Shown here: positions 1 through 5,686 of the stretch, piece by piece
Numbering within the stretch: position 1 is the first letter of the stretch
How the letters are laid out: every line of letters begins with the position of its first letter
Origin: VYFG01 sp022827325
Lineage (GTDB): Bacteria > Pseudomonadota > Gammaproteobacteria > Arenicellales > Poriferihabitantaceae
Direction of reading: 5' to 3'
Assembly: GCA_022827325.1 (NCBI GenBank)
Contig: JAJDTE010000023.1
Span: 1-21,240 of the forward strand
Length of the DNA stretch: 21,240 bases
Translations under genes and position numbers: made by a program
The notes under the pieces: generated by a model
Databases searched by the model: none
Told to the model about the DNA's origin: nothing
What the model saw: only the letters and a program-made list of their open reading frames with translations

Positions 1-286
1 GCATCACGTAATAGGCCATGTCCTTGACGAACACCGGCCGGTGCCGGGATTCCCCGTGGATCAGGTCGACGATGTCGTCGAAGGACCGCGGCTGGTCCGG
101 CGAGGCGTCGAAGTGGGGGAAGTCCCTGCGCCCGAGATGGAGGTAGTAGTAGTACAGGAAGGGCTCATGCAGGCAGCGGCAGTCGCCGCGCTCCCGCATG
201 ACCCGCTCCAGCGCCGTGGACATGGAGCGGGGATGGGCCCAGAGCAGGAAAATCGGATGGGCGGGCGGCGGCATGGCGGGAATCAT
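1..286 (-). CDS. Sulfotransferase-like family protein, N-terminal part (runs off the window)
   Basis: Reading leftward from an ATG at 286 (or an in-frame ATG at 274), the frame stays open for about 95 codons to the window edge, so only the N-terminus is present. The protein opens with a hydrophobic strand and then the stretch LLWAHPRSMSTALERVM (about residues 14-30). This matches the 5'-phosphosulfate-binding loop at the start of PAPS-dependent sulfotransferase-like P-loop proteins. It is followed by LHEPFLYYYY and, further on, VFVKDMAYYV, both usual in the bacterial 'sulfotransferase family' entries that carry an HPRS.ST motif. No substrate can be inferred. A -10-like TATGAT lies exactly 7 nt before the ATG at 274, so the shorter start is attractive and the mRNA may be leaderless. 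It diverges from the phosphoribosyltransferase gene with about 128 bp between starts. The family call is from motif recognition only. Confidence 0.72.
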   Translation of the reverse strand, partial: MIPAMPPPAHPIFLLWAHPRSMSTALERVMRERGDCRCLHEPFLYYYYLHLGRRDFPHFDASPDQPRSFDDIVDLIHGESRHRPVFVKDMAYYVM

Positions 287-287
287 A
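282..287 (-). promoter_or_regulatory. Candidate -10 element (TATGAT) of the sulfotransferase-like gene
   Basis: TATGAT on the minus strand ends 7 nt before the ATG at 274. With a normal -10 to +1 distance, transcription would begin at or next to that ATG. The upstream ATG at 286 would then lie inside the promoter and not be transcribed. No convincing -35 hexamer is present. Confidence 0.35.
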
Positions 288-339
288 ACCCGGATTTCCC
301 CTTCCCGGGCCCTGTCCGTCCGTCTACGCCATCGCGGCC

Positions 340-369
340 TTGGGGTCTTTCGCGCCGAGCGGGTAATAT
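340..369 (+). promoter_or_regulatory. Candidate sigma70 promoter for the phosphoribosyltransferase gene
   Basis: TTGGGG at 340-345 (-35, matching the TTG core) and TAATAT at 364-369 (-10) are separated by 18 bp. The predicted start is near 376, giving a leader of about 39 nt before the ATG at 415. Confidence 0.4.
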
Positions 370-414
370 CGGGCCAATGACCGGCACACCTCCCGCCGAA
401 CGTCGAGTTGCAAC

Positions 415-981
415 ATGACCGAGAAGCACTTCATCTCCGCCCAGGACCTCCTGGAAGACTCCTACCGCCTTGGTGTCCAGATCATCAACAGCGGATTCCG
501 CCCGGACTTCATCGTCGGAATCTGGCGCGGCGGCACCCCGGTCGGCATCGCGATCCAGGAACTGATGGAATACTTCAACATCCCGACCGACCACATCAGC
601 CTCAGGACATCATTCTACGAGGGCGTTGCCCAGACTAGGCAGAGGGTCCGGGTCCACGGACTCGGCTATCTGGTCAGGAACCTGAATGCGCACAACGCGC
701 TGCTGATCGTGGACGATGTCTACGACTCCGGCCGGAGCATCAAGGCGGTGGTCGACCAGCTCACCGCCCGCACGCGCCGCAACACGCCGCAGCAGATCAA
801 GGTGGCGACGCCCTGGTACAAGCCCGGGAACAACGCCACCGACCGGGTGCCGGACTACTATCTCCACGAAACCGGCCGGTGGCTGGTGTTCCCCCATGAG
901 GTCACCGGGCTGACCGAAGACGAGCTGGCGGCGGGAAAGCGGCGGCTGCATCAGATCATCCAGGAGGTCGTCCCCAGATAG
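415..981 (+). CDS. Phosphoribosyltransferase, hypoxanthine/xanthine PRTase type
   Basis: This 188-residue protein belongs to the type I phosphoribosyltransferase fold. Such enzymes transfer the phosphoribosyl group of PRPP to a purine base, or in some paralogs have regulatory roles. The diagnostic PRPP-binding loop LLIVDDVYDSGRS is at residues 96-108. The GIWRGGTPVG segment near residues 35-44 is the conserved loop that contacts pyrophosphate. The late aromatic in ETGRWLVFP (W156) is where purine enzymes stack the base. Length fits the family of hypoxanthine-PRTase-related proteins often annotated simply as 'phosphoribosyltransferase' (COG2236-like). The ATG at 415 is chosen because homology-like sequence begins at once (MTEKHFISAQDLLEDS); no strong Shine-Dalgarno precedes it. 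It is followed by a hairpin just after the stop and then the CoA-transferase gene, which has its own -10. The base specificity cannot be told from sequence alone. Confidence 0.88.
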   Translation: MTEKHFISAQDLLEDSYRLGVQIINSGFRPDFIVGIWRGGTPVGIAIQELMEYFNIPTDHISLRTSFYEGVAQTRQRVRVHGLGYLVRNLNAHNALLIVDDVYDSGRSIKAVVDQLTARTRRNTPQQIKVATPWYKPGNNATDRVPDYYLHETGRWLVFPHEVTGLTEDELAAGKRRLHQIIQEVVPR

Positions 982-1005
982 CCCGGACAGGCCGGGGCTG
1001 CCGGG
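982..1005 (+). terminator. Hairpin directly after the phosphoribosyltransferase stop codon
   Basis: CCCGGACAG, a 7-nt loop, then CTGCCGGG forms an 8-bp GC stem with one bulged A, starting at the first base after the TAG. There is no T-run, so it is either a weak intrinsic terminator or an mRNA 3'-end stabiliser. The same two arms recur at 4112-4138. Confidence 0.4.
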
Positions 1006-1029
1006 CCGCGCACCGGGACCCCGGGGACG

Positions 1030-1035
1030 TATAAT
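1030..1035 (+). promoter_or_regulatory. Consensus -10 box (TATAAT) for the CoA-transferase gene
   Basis: A perfect TATAAT sits in otherwise GC-rich spacer, 29 nt before the ATG at 1065. The predicted start is near 1042. No recognisable -35 hexamer lies at 16-19 bp upstream, so an activator or upstream contacts may be needed. Confidence 0.5.
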
Positions 1036-1064
1036 GGCGTCGTCGCAATCAGCCACCCGAATCC

Positions 1065-2231
1065 ATGCAAAGGCCACCGCTCAGGGGCGTCAGGGTCCTT
1101 GAACTCGGACAGCTCATCGCCGGCCCGTTCGCCGCCAAGACCCTGGCGGATTTCGGCGCCGACGTCATCAAGATCGAGGCCGAGGGAACCGGCGATCCGC
1201 TCCGGAAGTGGCGGCTTCTACGGGACGGAACCTCGGTCTGGTGGCAGGTGCAGTCCCGCAACAAGCGCTCCCTGGCGATCGACCTGCGCGGCGCGGATGG
1301 CCAGGCGGCCGTCAGGCGGCTGGCCGCCGAGGCGGACGTGGTGGTGGAGAATTTCAAGCCCGGCAAGCTGGAGGAATGGGGCATCGGCTGGGAGCAGCTG
1401 CACGAACTCAATCCGGGGCTCGTCATGCTGCGCATATCGGGATACGGGCAGACCGGCCCCGACGCCGACAAACCGGGCTTCGGCATCCTCGGCGAGGCCA
1501 TGGGCGGGCTCCGCTACCTGACCGGGGAACCGGGGCGGGTGCCGGTCCGTGTCGGGGTTTCCATCGGTGACACCCTGGCGGCGCTGCATGGCGTGATCGG
1601 CGTCCTGATGGCGCTCAGGCACCGGGAGGTGAACGGCGGCGAAGGGCAGTTCATCGACGTGGCGCTGTACGAGAGCGTGTTCAACTGCATGGAGAGCCTG
1701 CTGCCGGAATACGATGCCTTCGGCACGGTGCGCGAACGGGCCGGCAGCGCCCTGCCCGGCATCGCGCCGAGCAACGCCTATCCCTGCGCCGACGGCCACT
1801 ACGTGCTGATCGGGGGCAATGCCGACAGCATCTTCCGGCGCCTGATGGGCGCGATCGGCCGGCAGGACCTGGCCGACGACCCGGACCTCGCGCACAACGA
1901 CGGCCGGGCCGCGAGGGCGGACGAACTGGACGCCGTCATCGGCGAATGGACCGGGGCGCGGGACCGCGAGGCGGTGATCCGGGTCCTGGGGAAGGCCGAC
2001 GTGCCGGTAGGCAAGATCTATTCCGTGGCGGATATCGCCGCGGATCCGCAATACCGGTCCCGGGACATGATCCTCGACATCGAGGACCGGGACGGGAATG
2101 CCCTCAAGGTGCCCGGCATCGTGCCGAAACTGAGCGCCACCCCCGGGGGCATCCGGCGCCGGGCACCGGCGCTCGGAGAGCACAACACGGAAATCCTGGG
2201 CGCGGAGGGCTGGCCAGGGGACGATTCGTAG
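1065..2231 (+). CDS. CaiB/BaiF family (class III) CoA-transferase
   Basis: This 388-residue protein is a class III CoA-transferase, which moves CoA between carboxylic acids through an aspartyl-CoA anhydride intermediate. It opens with the family signature: LRGVRVLELGQLIAGPFAAK, then LADFGADVIKIE, then GDPLR. The rest of the N-terminal domain follows with VVVENFKPGKLEEWGI and LRISGYGQTGP. The aspartate of SIGDT is residue 169, the same number as the catalytic Asp169 of formyl-CoA transferase. Length is typical (about 390-400). The donor and acceptor acids are unknown. A glutaryl-CoA dehydrogenase gene lies in the same window, and some relatives are succinyl-CoA:glutarate CoA-transferases, so glutarate is one candidate; that is inference only. 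The start has no clear Shine-Dalgarno but the signature begins within a few residues. The gene appears monocistronic. Confidence 0.92.
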   Translation: MQRPPLRGVRVLELGQLIAGPFAAKTLADFGADVIKIEAEGTGDPLRKWRLLRDGTSVWWQVQSRNKRSLAIDLRGADGQAAVRRLAAEADVVVENFKPGKLEEWGIGWEQLHELNPGLVMLRISGYGQTGPDADKPGFGILGEAMGGLRYLTGEPGRVPVRVGVSIGDTLAALHGVIGVLMALRHREVNGGEGQFIDVALYESVFNCMESLLPEYDAFGTVRERAGSALPGIAPSNAYPCADGHYVLIGGNADSIFRRLMGAIGRQDLADDPDLAHNDGRAARADELDAVIGEWTGARDREAVIRVLGKADVPVGKIYSVADIAADPQYRSRDMILDIEDRDGNALKVPGIVPKLSATPGGIRRRAPALGEHNTEILGAEGWPGDDS

Positions 2232-2270
2232 CAGGTCCCGCCGTCCGCCCCTGCCGTGCGCGCCGCCCCG

Positions 2271-3125
2271 TCAGTGGGCGAACAGTACCGGTAGTTCCGC
2301 GTGTGTCAGGATCTGGCGGGTCGCCCCGCCCAGGATCGTTTCCCGGAAGCGGGAATGGCCGTAAGCGCCCATCACCACGAGGTCCGGTGCGAGTTCAAGG
2401 GTTTTCGCCACCAGCGACTGCCCGGTGAACAGCCCTTCCCTGGAGGTGACCAGCGGCCCGGCGTTCACTTCGTGTGTCCGCAGGTAATCGATGGCGCGTC
2501 CGTTCCTGTGCCGCGCCATTGCCTCCTCATCGGGATGTTCCACCAGGGTCAGCACCGTCACTTCATCGGCCCGGCGGAGAAAGGGCATTGCCCCGCGCAT
2601 GGCCTGGTAGCACTCCCTGCCGCCGTTCCATGCCAGCAGGATGCGCCCGGGCGACCGCGACAGCCCGGGCCTGTCGTCGGGCATCACCAGGCAGGGAACG
2701 CCCGCCTCCAGCAGGATGGAGTGGATGTTGCCACGGAAATCCCCCGCCGCGGCGTCGTCCGTCCCGGGGCGGCCCAGCAGCAGCAGGTCATGGTAGCGCG
2801 CCTCCTCGCTGATCACCTGGACCGCGTCCCCTTCCTTCTGCAGCCAGACGAGTTCCCATCGGAGCCGTTCCGCCACCGATTCGCATGTCTCCCTGATCAA
2901 GTCCGCGGACCTGAGCGCCACCTCGCGGCTCTGCGAGAGAATCTCGTCGCCCATGTACCAGCCGCCGTGCATGACGCTTGCCGCCACCGGCGGGACCTCG
3001 ATATGTATCGCCAGGATCGCCGTCACCTCGGCGGCAACGGCACCGGCCAGGTTCAGGGCGCTTTCCACCCGTGCCTGCGCCGCCGGGCTGCTGTCCACCA
3101 CCACCAGGATTCTGCGTGTTTTCAT
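2271..3125 (-). CDS. Universal stress protein with two UspA domains
   Basis: The 284-residue protein is two UspA domains in tandem, as in the UspE-like group. Domain 1 starts RRILVVVDSS and covers about residues 1-150. Domain 2 starts GRILLAWNGG near residue 160. The C-terminal ATP-binding loop reads GAYGHSRFRETILGGATRQIL from residue 253, fitting the G-2x-G-9x-G pattern of ATP-binding Usp proteins. The first domain lacks an equally clear loop, as is common in tandem forms. Usp proteins are cytoplasmic and help survival under starvation, low oxygen or redox stress. The ATG at 3125 has a GGGAG about 9 nt upstream. It diverges from the Met-rich repeat protein across a region holding an FNR/ANR-like box, which would suit anaerobic induction, though the box is closer to the other gene. 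Confidence 0.92.
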   Translation of the reverse strand: MKTRRILVVVDSSPAAQARVESALNLAGAVAAEVTAILAIHIEVPPVAASVMHGGWYMGDEILSQSREVALRSADLIRETCESVAERLRWELVWLQKEGDAVQVISEEARYHDLLLLGRPGTDDAAAGDFRGNIHSILLEAGVPCLVMPDDRPGLSRSPGRILLAWNGGRECYQAMRGAMPFLRRADEVTVLTLVEHPDEEAMARHRNGRAIDYLRTHEVNAGPLVTSREGLFTGQSLVAKTLELAPDLVVMGAYGHSRFRETILGGATRQILTHAELPVLFAH

Positions 3126-3391
3126 TGGAAGGCTCCCGTCTGAGGTTGATCACACCCATCACACCGGGCAGGCACCGGAGATCCGGCAGCGGCCGGGGCA
3201 TCCGGCGCCGGCGTGCGCCGGCATGATGTTCTCCGGGACCGGGAGCCGGTATCGGCATTCGGTGCCATGGCAGGAACCGGATTCCAGTATGACCTCATCG
3301 AGTCCGATCCGTCCCGACGCATCCGGAATATCCACATGGCGATAGACTACCATGAACGGGCATCCCCCCATTGCCCCCGCCTACCACCTAT

Positions 3392-3405
3392 TTGATCCGG
3401 GTCAA
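3392..3405 (+). promoter_or_regulatory. FNR/ANR-type binding site
   Basis: TTGATCCGGGTCAA is TTGAT-N4-GTCAA. It matches the FNR/ANR/DNR consensus TTGAT-N4-ATCAA at nine of ten fixed positions and has the right spacer. Its centre (3398.5) lies 36.5 bp upstream of the start predicted from TACAAT (3423-3428), or 41.5 bp if TATATC (3428-3433) is the -10. The second value is the classic class II activation distance. This suggests oxygen-responsive activation of the Met-rich protein gene and possibly of the divergent stress protein. Confidence 0.65.
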
Positions 3406-3422
3406 ACGGCTCCCCGCCGCAG

Positions 3423-3433
3423 TACAATATATC
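3423..3433 (+). promoter_or_regulatory. Overlapping -10 candidates of the Met-rich repeat protein gene
   Basis: TACAAT (3423-3428) and TATATC (3428-3433) overlap in an AT-rich patch downstream of the FNR/ANR-like box. No -35 hexamer is needed at class II FNR promoters because the regulator covers that position. The predicted start is about 3435-3440, giving a leader of roughly 40-45 nt. Confidence 0.45.
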
Positions 3434-3464
3434 AGTTTTTTCTAATATTAGATCCGCCCGGTGC

Positions 3465-3471
3465 GGAGGAG
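3465..3471 (+). promoter_or_regulatory. Strong ribosome binding site (GGAGGAG)
   Basis: GGAGGAG sits 9 nt before the ATG at 3481. It is the best Shine-Dalgarno in the window and fixes the start of the secreted repeat protein at the signal peptide, although the frame is open further upstream to 3352. Confidence 0.8.
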
Positions 3472-3480
3472 TCAGCCACC

Positions 3481-4050
3481 ATGAAACTGAAAGGCCTGCT
3501 GCTTGGCGCAGCGATGATTGCCGGGCTTGGCATTGGCCAGGCCCAGGCACAGACACAGGGCACGGCGCCGTCCGGTGCCGACATGTTCAATCCCTTCACC
3601 TGGATGGGCATGCCCGCCCCGGCCACCGGCGCCGCGCCGTCGGGCACCATGAACATGTTCGATCCCATGTCCATGATGGGCATGATGATGGGGCAGCCGC
3701 AGCCCGGCGCCCTGAACCTGGCGCGTCCGGAGGGCTGGATCGTGTTCATGAATCCCGCCACCTACCCGGCGATGATGAATCCGGCCACCTACACCCAGTT
3801 CATGAAGCCGGACTATTACATGCAGTTCGCGAATCCCAACAACTGGATGGCCTGGATGAACCCGGCTTCCTACGGCGTCTACATGAATCCCATGAGCTAC
3901 ATGCAGATGATGAACCCCATGGGGTACATGCAGCTCATGAATCCCAGCACCTACATGCAGTGGATGAACCCCGCGAACTACAACGCGCTCATGGACCCGA
4001 ACATCTACATGCAGTGGATGAACCCGGCTTCCTACGGCATGCAGCCCTAG
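3481..4050 (+). CDS. Secreted methionine-rich protein with eleven 9-residue MNPxxYMQx repeats
   Basis: I do not recognise a named family. The 189-residue product has a signal peptide (positive N-terminus MKLK, hydrophobic core, likely cut after AQA at residue 23), so it should be periplasmic or extracellular. Residues 29-44 and 52-68 are an imperfect duplicate with the pattern APSG...MF(N/D)P...MGM, ending in a run of methionines. Residues 90-188 are exactly eleven tandem 9-residue units with consensus M-N-P-x-(S/T/N)-Y-M-Q-(aromatic/M/L). The mature part has 32 Met in 166 residues, many Tyr/Trp/Phe, no Cys, no His and only seven charged residues. Met clusters can bind Cu(I), and NP turns with stacked aromatics suit a regular repeat fold; both ideas are speculation. 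It is preceded by an FNR/ANR-like box and a strong ribosome binding site, and is apparently monocistronic. Confidence 0.88.
   Translation: MKLKGLLLGAAMIAGLGIGQAQAQTQGTAPSGADMFNPFTWMGMPAPATGAAPSGTMNMFDPMSMMGMMMGQPQPGALNLARPEGWIVFMNPATYPAMMNPATYTQFMKPDYYMQFANPNNWMAWMNPASYGVYMNPMSYMQMMNPMGYMQLMNPSTYMQWMNPANYNALMDPNIYMQWMNPASYGMQP
3748..4044 (+). repeat. Eleven tandem 27-bp coding units (9-residue repeats)
   Basis: The units run without gaps from the codon for M90 to that for Q188. The protein repeat is regular, while the DNA has mostly drifted. Exceptions are a 24-bp identity between 3853-3876 and 4015-4038 (units 4/5 and 10/11) and a 21-bp identity between 3951-3971 and 4005-4025, exactly two units apart. 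These point to more recent duplication or gene conversion inside the array. Confidence 0.9.
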
Positions 4051-4110
4051 GCGGGAGAATGGACTTTCCGGCCGTCCTGCCAGGTACCGGCGGGGCAGGC
4101 GTATCCGGCA

Positions 4111-4140
4111 TCCCCGGACAGTGACTCCGCTGCCGGGGGA
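4111..4140 (+). terminator. Hairpin downstream of the Met-rich repeat gene
   Basis: TCCCCGG-A-CAG, an 8-nt loop, then CTG-CCGGGGGA forms a stem of about 11 bp with one bulged A, 61 nt past the stop at 4050 and 10 nt beyond the 3' end of the convergent Nudix gene. It could serve both genes. It lacks a T-run on either strand, so intrinsic termination is uncertain. The arms match those at 982-1005. Confidence 0.4.
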
Positions 4141-4149
4141 ATCCCGGCA

Positions 4150-4740
4150 TCATGAGCCTTCCTGCCCGCCGGCCCTGCAGAGGCCATCCGGCAGCAGGCC
4201 GTCACTGACCGCCTGGCGCAGGGACCCGGCAGCGCCCCGCCACAGCGCAATGCGCCGGGTCCCGGAAGCCACTGCCACCTCGGGGCGCGGCCCGCCGGAG
4301 CGCAGGGCCGCCTTCAGGTCCGCCAGACGCACCCACAGCCAGTCGACCCGCTCGAGGGCCGCTTCGCAGGGATGTTCCGCAATCTTCCGCCCGGACAGGA
4401 AGGGCACCTCGGCGACATAGGCAGAAACACCGCCGCTCTCGCTGGGGGTTTTCCCGGCCAGTTCGGCCGCGGTGGGCGTGCCGAAGGCACAGCGGGTTTC
4501 CTCCAGCATCTCCCTCGCCGCCGTTTCGGCGACGGATTCACCAGGCCTGGCGCCACCGCCGAAGGCACCGTATCCCACCCTGCCGGCCGCCGGATCGAAT
4601 GCCAGCAGCACATGGGGAACCCCGCCGGGACAGGCATAGGGGATGACCCCGGCGGTGCCGGCCGATGCACCGCAGGCCGCGACGGCCGAGGCAACGGCCA
4701 GTACCGACGCCAGGATTCGTTTCAGGTCAGACCGCCGCAT
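4150..4740 (-). CDS. Nudix hydrolase domain protein with lipoprotein-type signal
   Basis: From the ATG at 4740 the product has 196 residues. The Nudix box appears as GGARPGE, seven residues, REMLEETRC, which fits G-x5-E-x7-R-E-U-x-E-E-x-G-U except that the last Gly is Arg. The metal-binding REMLEE core is intact, so hydrolysis of a nucleoside-diphosphate-linked substrate is possible. The N-terminus is MRRSDLKRILASVLAVASAVAAC: a charged start, a hydrophobic core, and V-A-A-C ending at Cys23, which reads as a signal peptide II lipobox. Nudix enzymes are normally cytoplasmic, so an exported or membrane-anchored form is unusual. An ATG two codons upstream (4746) is possible, but the -10-like TATTAT ends 6 nt before 4740, favouring 4740 and a leaderless mRNA. 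It diverges from the DMT permease gene 18 bp away and converges on the Met-rich gene. Confidence 0.8.
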   Translation of the reverse strand: MRRSDLKRILASVLAVASAVAACGASAGTAGVIPYACPGGVPHVLLAFDPAAGRVGYGAFGGGARPGESVAETAAREMLEETRCAFGTPTAAELAGKTPSESGGVSAYVAEVPFLSGRKIAEHPCEAALERVDWLWVRLADLKAALRSGGPRPEVAVASGTRRIALWRGAAGSLRQAVSDGLLPDGLCRAGGQEGS

Positions 4741-4745
4741 CCACA

Positions 4746-4752
4746 TATAATA
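4746..4752. promoter_or_regulatory. Shared -10 element for two divergent genes (TATAATA / TATTATA)
   Basis: On the plus strand TATAAT (4746-4751) ends 7 nt before the permease ATG at 4759. On the minus strand TATTAT (4752-4747) ends 6 nt before the Nudix ATG at 4740. The only AT-rich patch between the two start codons therefore serves as a -10 in both directions, and both mRNAs should start at or within a base of the ATG. The -35 regions would lie inside the opposite coding sequence; TTCAGG at 4721-4726 is a poor plus-strand candidate. Confidence 0.5.
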
Positions 4753-4758
4753 CCCGCC

Positions 4759-5667
4759 ATGGCCGAACCCTGGATCATCATCACCATCGCCGCGGCGTTT
4801 TTCCAGAACCTCCGCTCGGCGCTGCAGAAACACCTCAAGGGGCGGCTGTCCACCACCGGGGCGGGCTATTCCCGTTTCGTCTACGCCCTGCCGGTGGCCG
4901 CGGCCTACCTGGGACTGCTGGTCTGGACGGGGGACCATCCGCTGCCCGCGGCCAATGCGCGCTTCCTCTGGTTCTGCCTGTTCGGGGGCATCTGCCAGAT
5001 CCTGTTCACCATCTGCCTGCTGTGGATGTTCTCCTTCCAGAGTTTCGCGGTGGGAACCACGTTTTCCAAGCTGGAAGTGATCATGGTGGCGGTGCTGGGG
5101 GCGATCCTGCTCGGCGACTACCTGAATGCCTGGGCGGTGCTGGCCATCGCGATCTCGTCTCTCGGCGTGGTGGCGCTGTCCCTGGGCCAGAACAGGCTGA
5201 CCCTGCGCGGCATGCTGGCCGGGCTGTTCCGCCGATCGACGCTGATCGGCCTCGTCTGCGCCGGCTGGCTCGGGGGGTCCGTGGTCTTCTACCGCGGGGC
5301 GTCGCTGGCGCTGGGTCACGATGACTTCGTCGTCAGCGCCGCCCTGACGCTGTTCGTCAGCCTGGCCATCCAGACCCTGCTGATGGGGGGCTACCTGGTC
5401 CTGCGCGAGCCCGGCGAGCTTGGCCGGGTGCTGCGCCACTGGCGCTGGGCGGGCGCGGCCGGACTCGCCGGGGCGCTCGCCTCCATCGGCTGGTTCACCG
5501 CCTTCACCATCCAGAACGCAAGCTACGTCCGCGCCGTGGGCCAGGTGGAACTGGTCTTCACCTTCGTCGCGACCACGGTATTCTTCCGGGAAAAGGTCAG
5601 TGCCGCGGAGGCGGCCGGCATTGTGCTGGTCTGCGGAGGAATCATATTATTGGTCCTTTACGGTTGA
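4759..5667 (+). CDS. DMT-superfamily permease (EamA type)
   Basis: This 302-residue membrane protein is nearly all hydrophobic segments and has the two-repeat, roughly ten-helix layout of EamA-type drug/metabolite transporters. Features typical of the superfamily include the end of the first repeat, EVIMVAVLGAILLGDYLNAWAVLAIAISSLGVVAL, and its counterpart at the C-terminus, ELVFTFVATTVFFREKVSAAEAAGIVLVCGGIILLVLYG. In both, a charged residue after the helix is followed by a glycine-rich last helix. The substrate is unknown; relatives export amino acids, metabolites or sugars. The ATG at 4759 is supported by the -10 just before it, and it begins a membrane helix at once. An aldolase-family gene follows 19 nt after the stop, so the two are probably co-transcribed. 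The open frame upstream of 4759 is the antisense of the Nudix gene. Confidence 0.9.
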   Translation: MAEPWIIITIAAAFFQNLRSALQKHLKGRLSTTGAGYSRFVYALPVAAAYLGLLVWTGDHPLPAANARFLWFCLFGGICQILFTICLLWMFSFQSFAVGTTFSKLEVIMVAVLGAILLGDYLNAWAVLAIAISSLGVVALSLGQNRLTLRGMLAGLFRRSTLIGLVCAGWLGGSVVFYRGASLALGHDDFVVSAALTLFVSLAIQTLLMGGYLVLREPGELGRVLRHWRWAGAAGLAGALASIGWFTAFTIQNASYVRAVGQVELVFTFVATTVFFREKVSAAEAAGIVLVCGGIILLVLYG

Positions 5668-5686
5668 TCATCCCCGGGAACCCCCA

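Larger units (their letters stand above)
3126..3480. other. 355-bp divergent intergenic region
   Basis: This region separates the stress protein (minus) from the Met-rich repeat protein (plus). It holds the FNR/ANR-like palindrome at 3392-3405, an AT-rich patch with -10-like sequences at 3423-3433, and a strong ribosome binding site before 3481. On the stress-protein side there is a short direct repeat, TGTGAT twice 9 bp apart (minus strand, near 3149-3164), of unknown role. A 70-codon minus-strand frame (3159-3371) is open but has lower third-position GC than the real genes and no recognisable domain. Confidence 0.6.

Noticed and set aside
2663..2679. GACAG/CTGTC palindrome inside the Usp gene
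   Set aside because: It lies within conserved coding sequence, so codon use explains it adequately.
3146..3164. TTGAT followed by ATCA near the Usp start as a second FNR or CRP site
   Set aside because: The half-sites are 7 bp apart instead of 4 for FNR, and the TGTGA repeats are direct, not inverted as CRP needs.
3159..3371. 70-codon minus-strand open frame in the 355-bp intergenic region
   Set aside because: Third-position GC is lower than in the real genes, there is no recognisable domain, and the start has only a G-rich stretch as a ribosome site. The FNR/ANR-like box lies 21 nt upstream of its ATG, so a small regulated peptide cannot be excluded, but I would not call it.
4741..5439. 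Long minus-strand extension of the Nudix frame
   Set aside because: It is Gln/Asp/His-rich antisense of the permease gene, an artefact of high GC.
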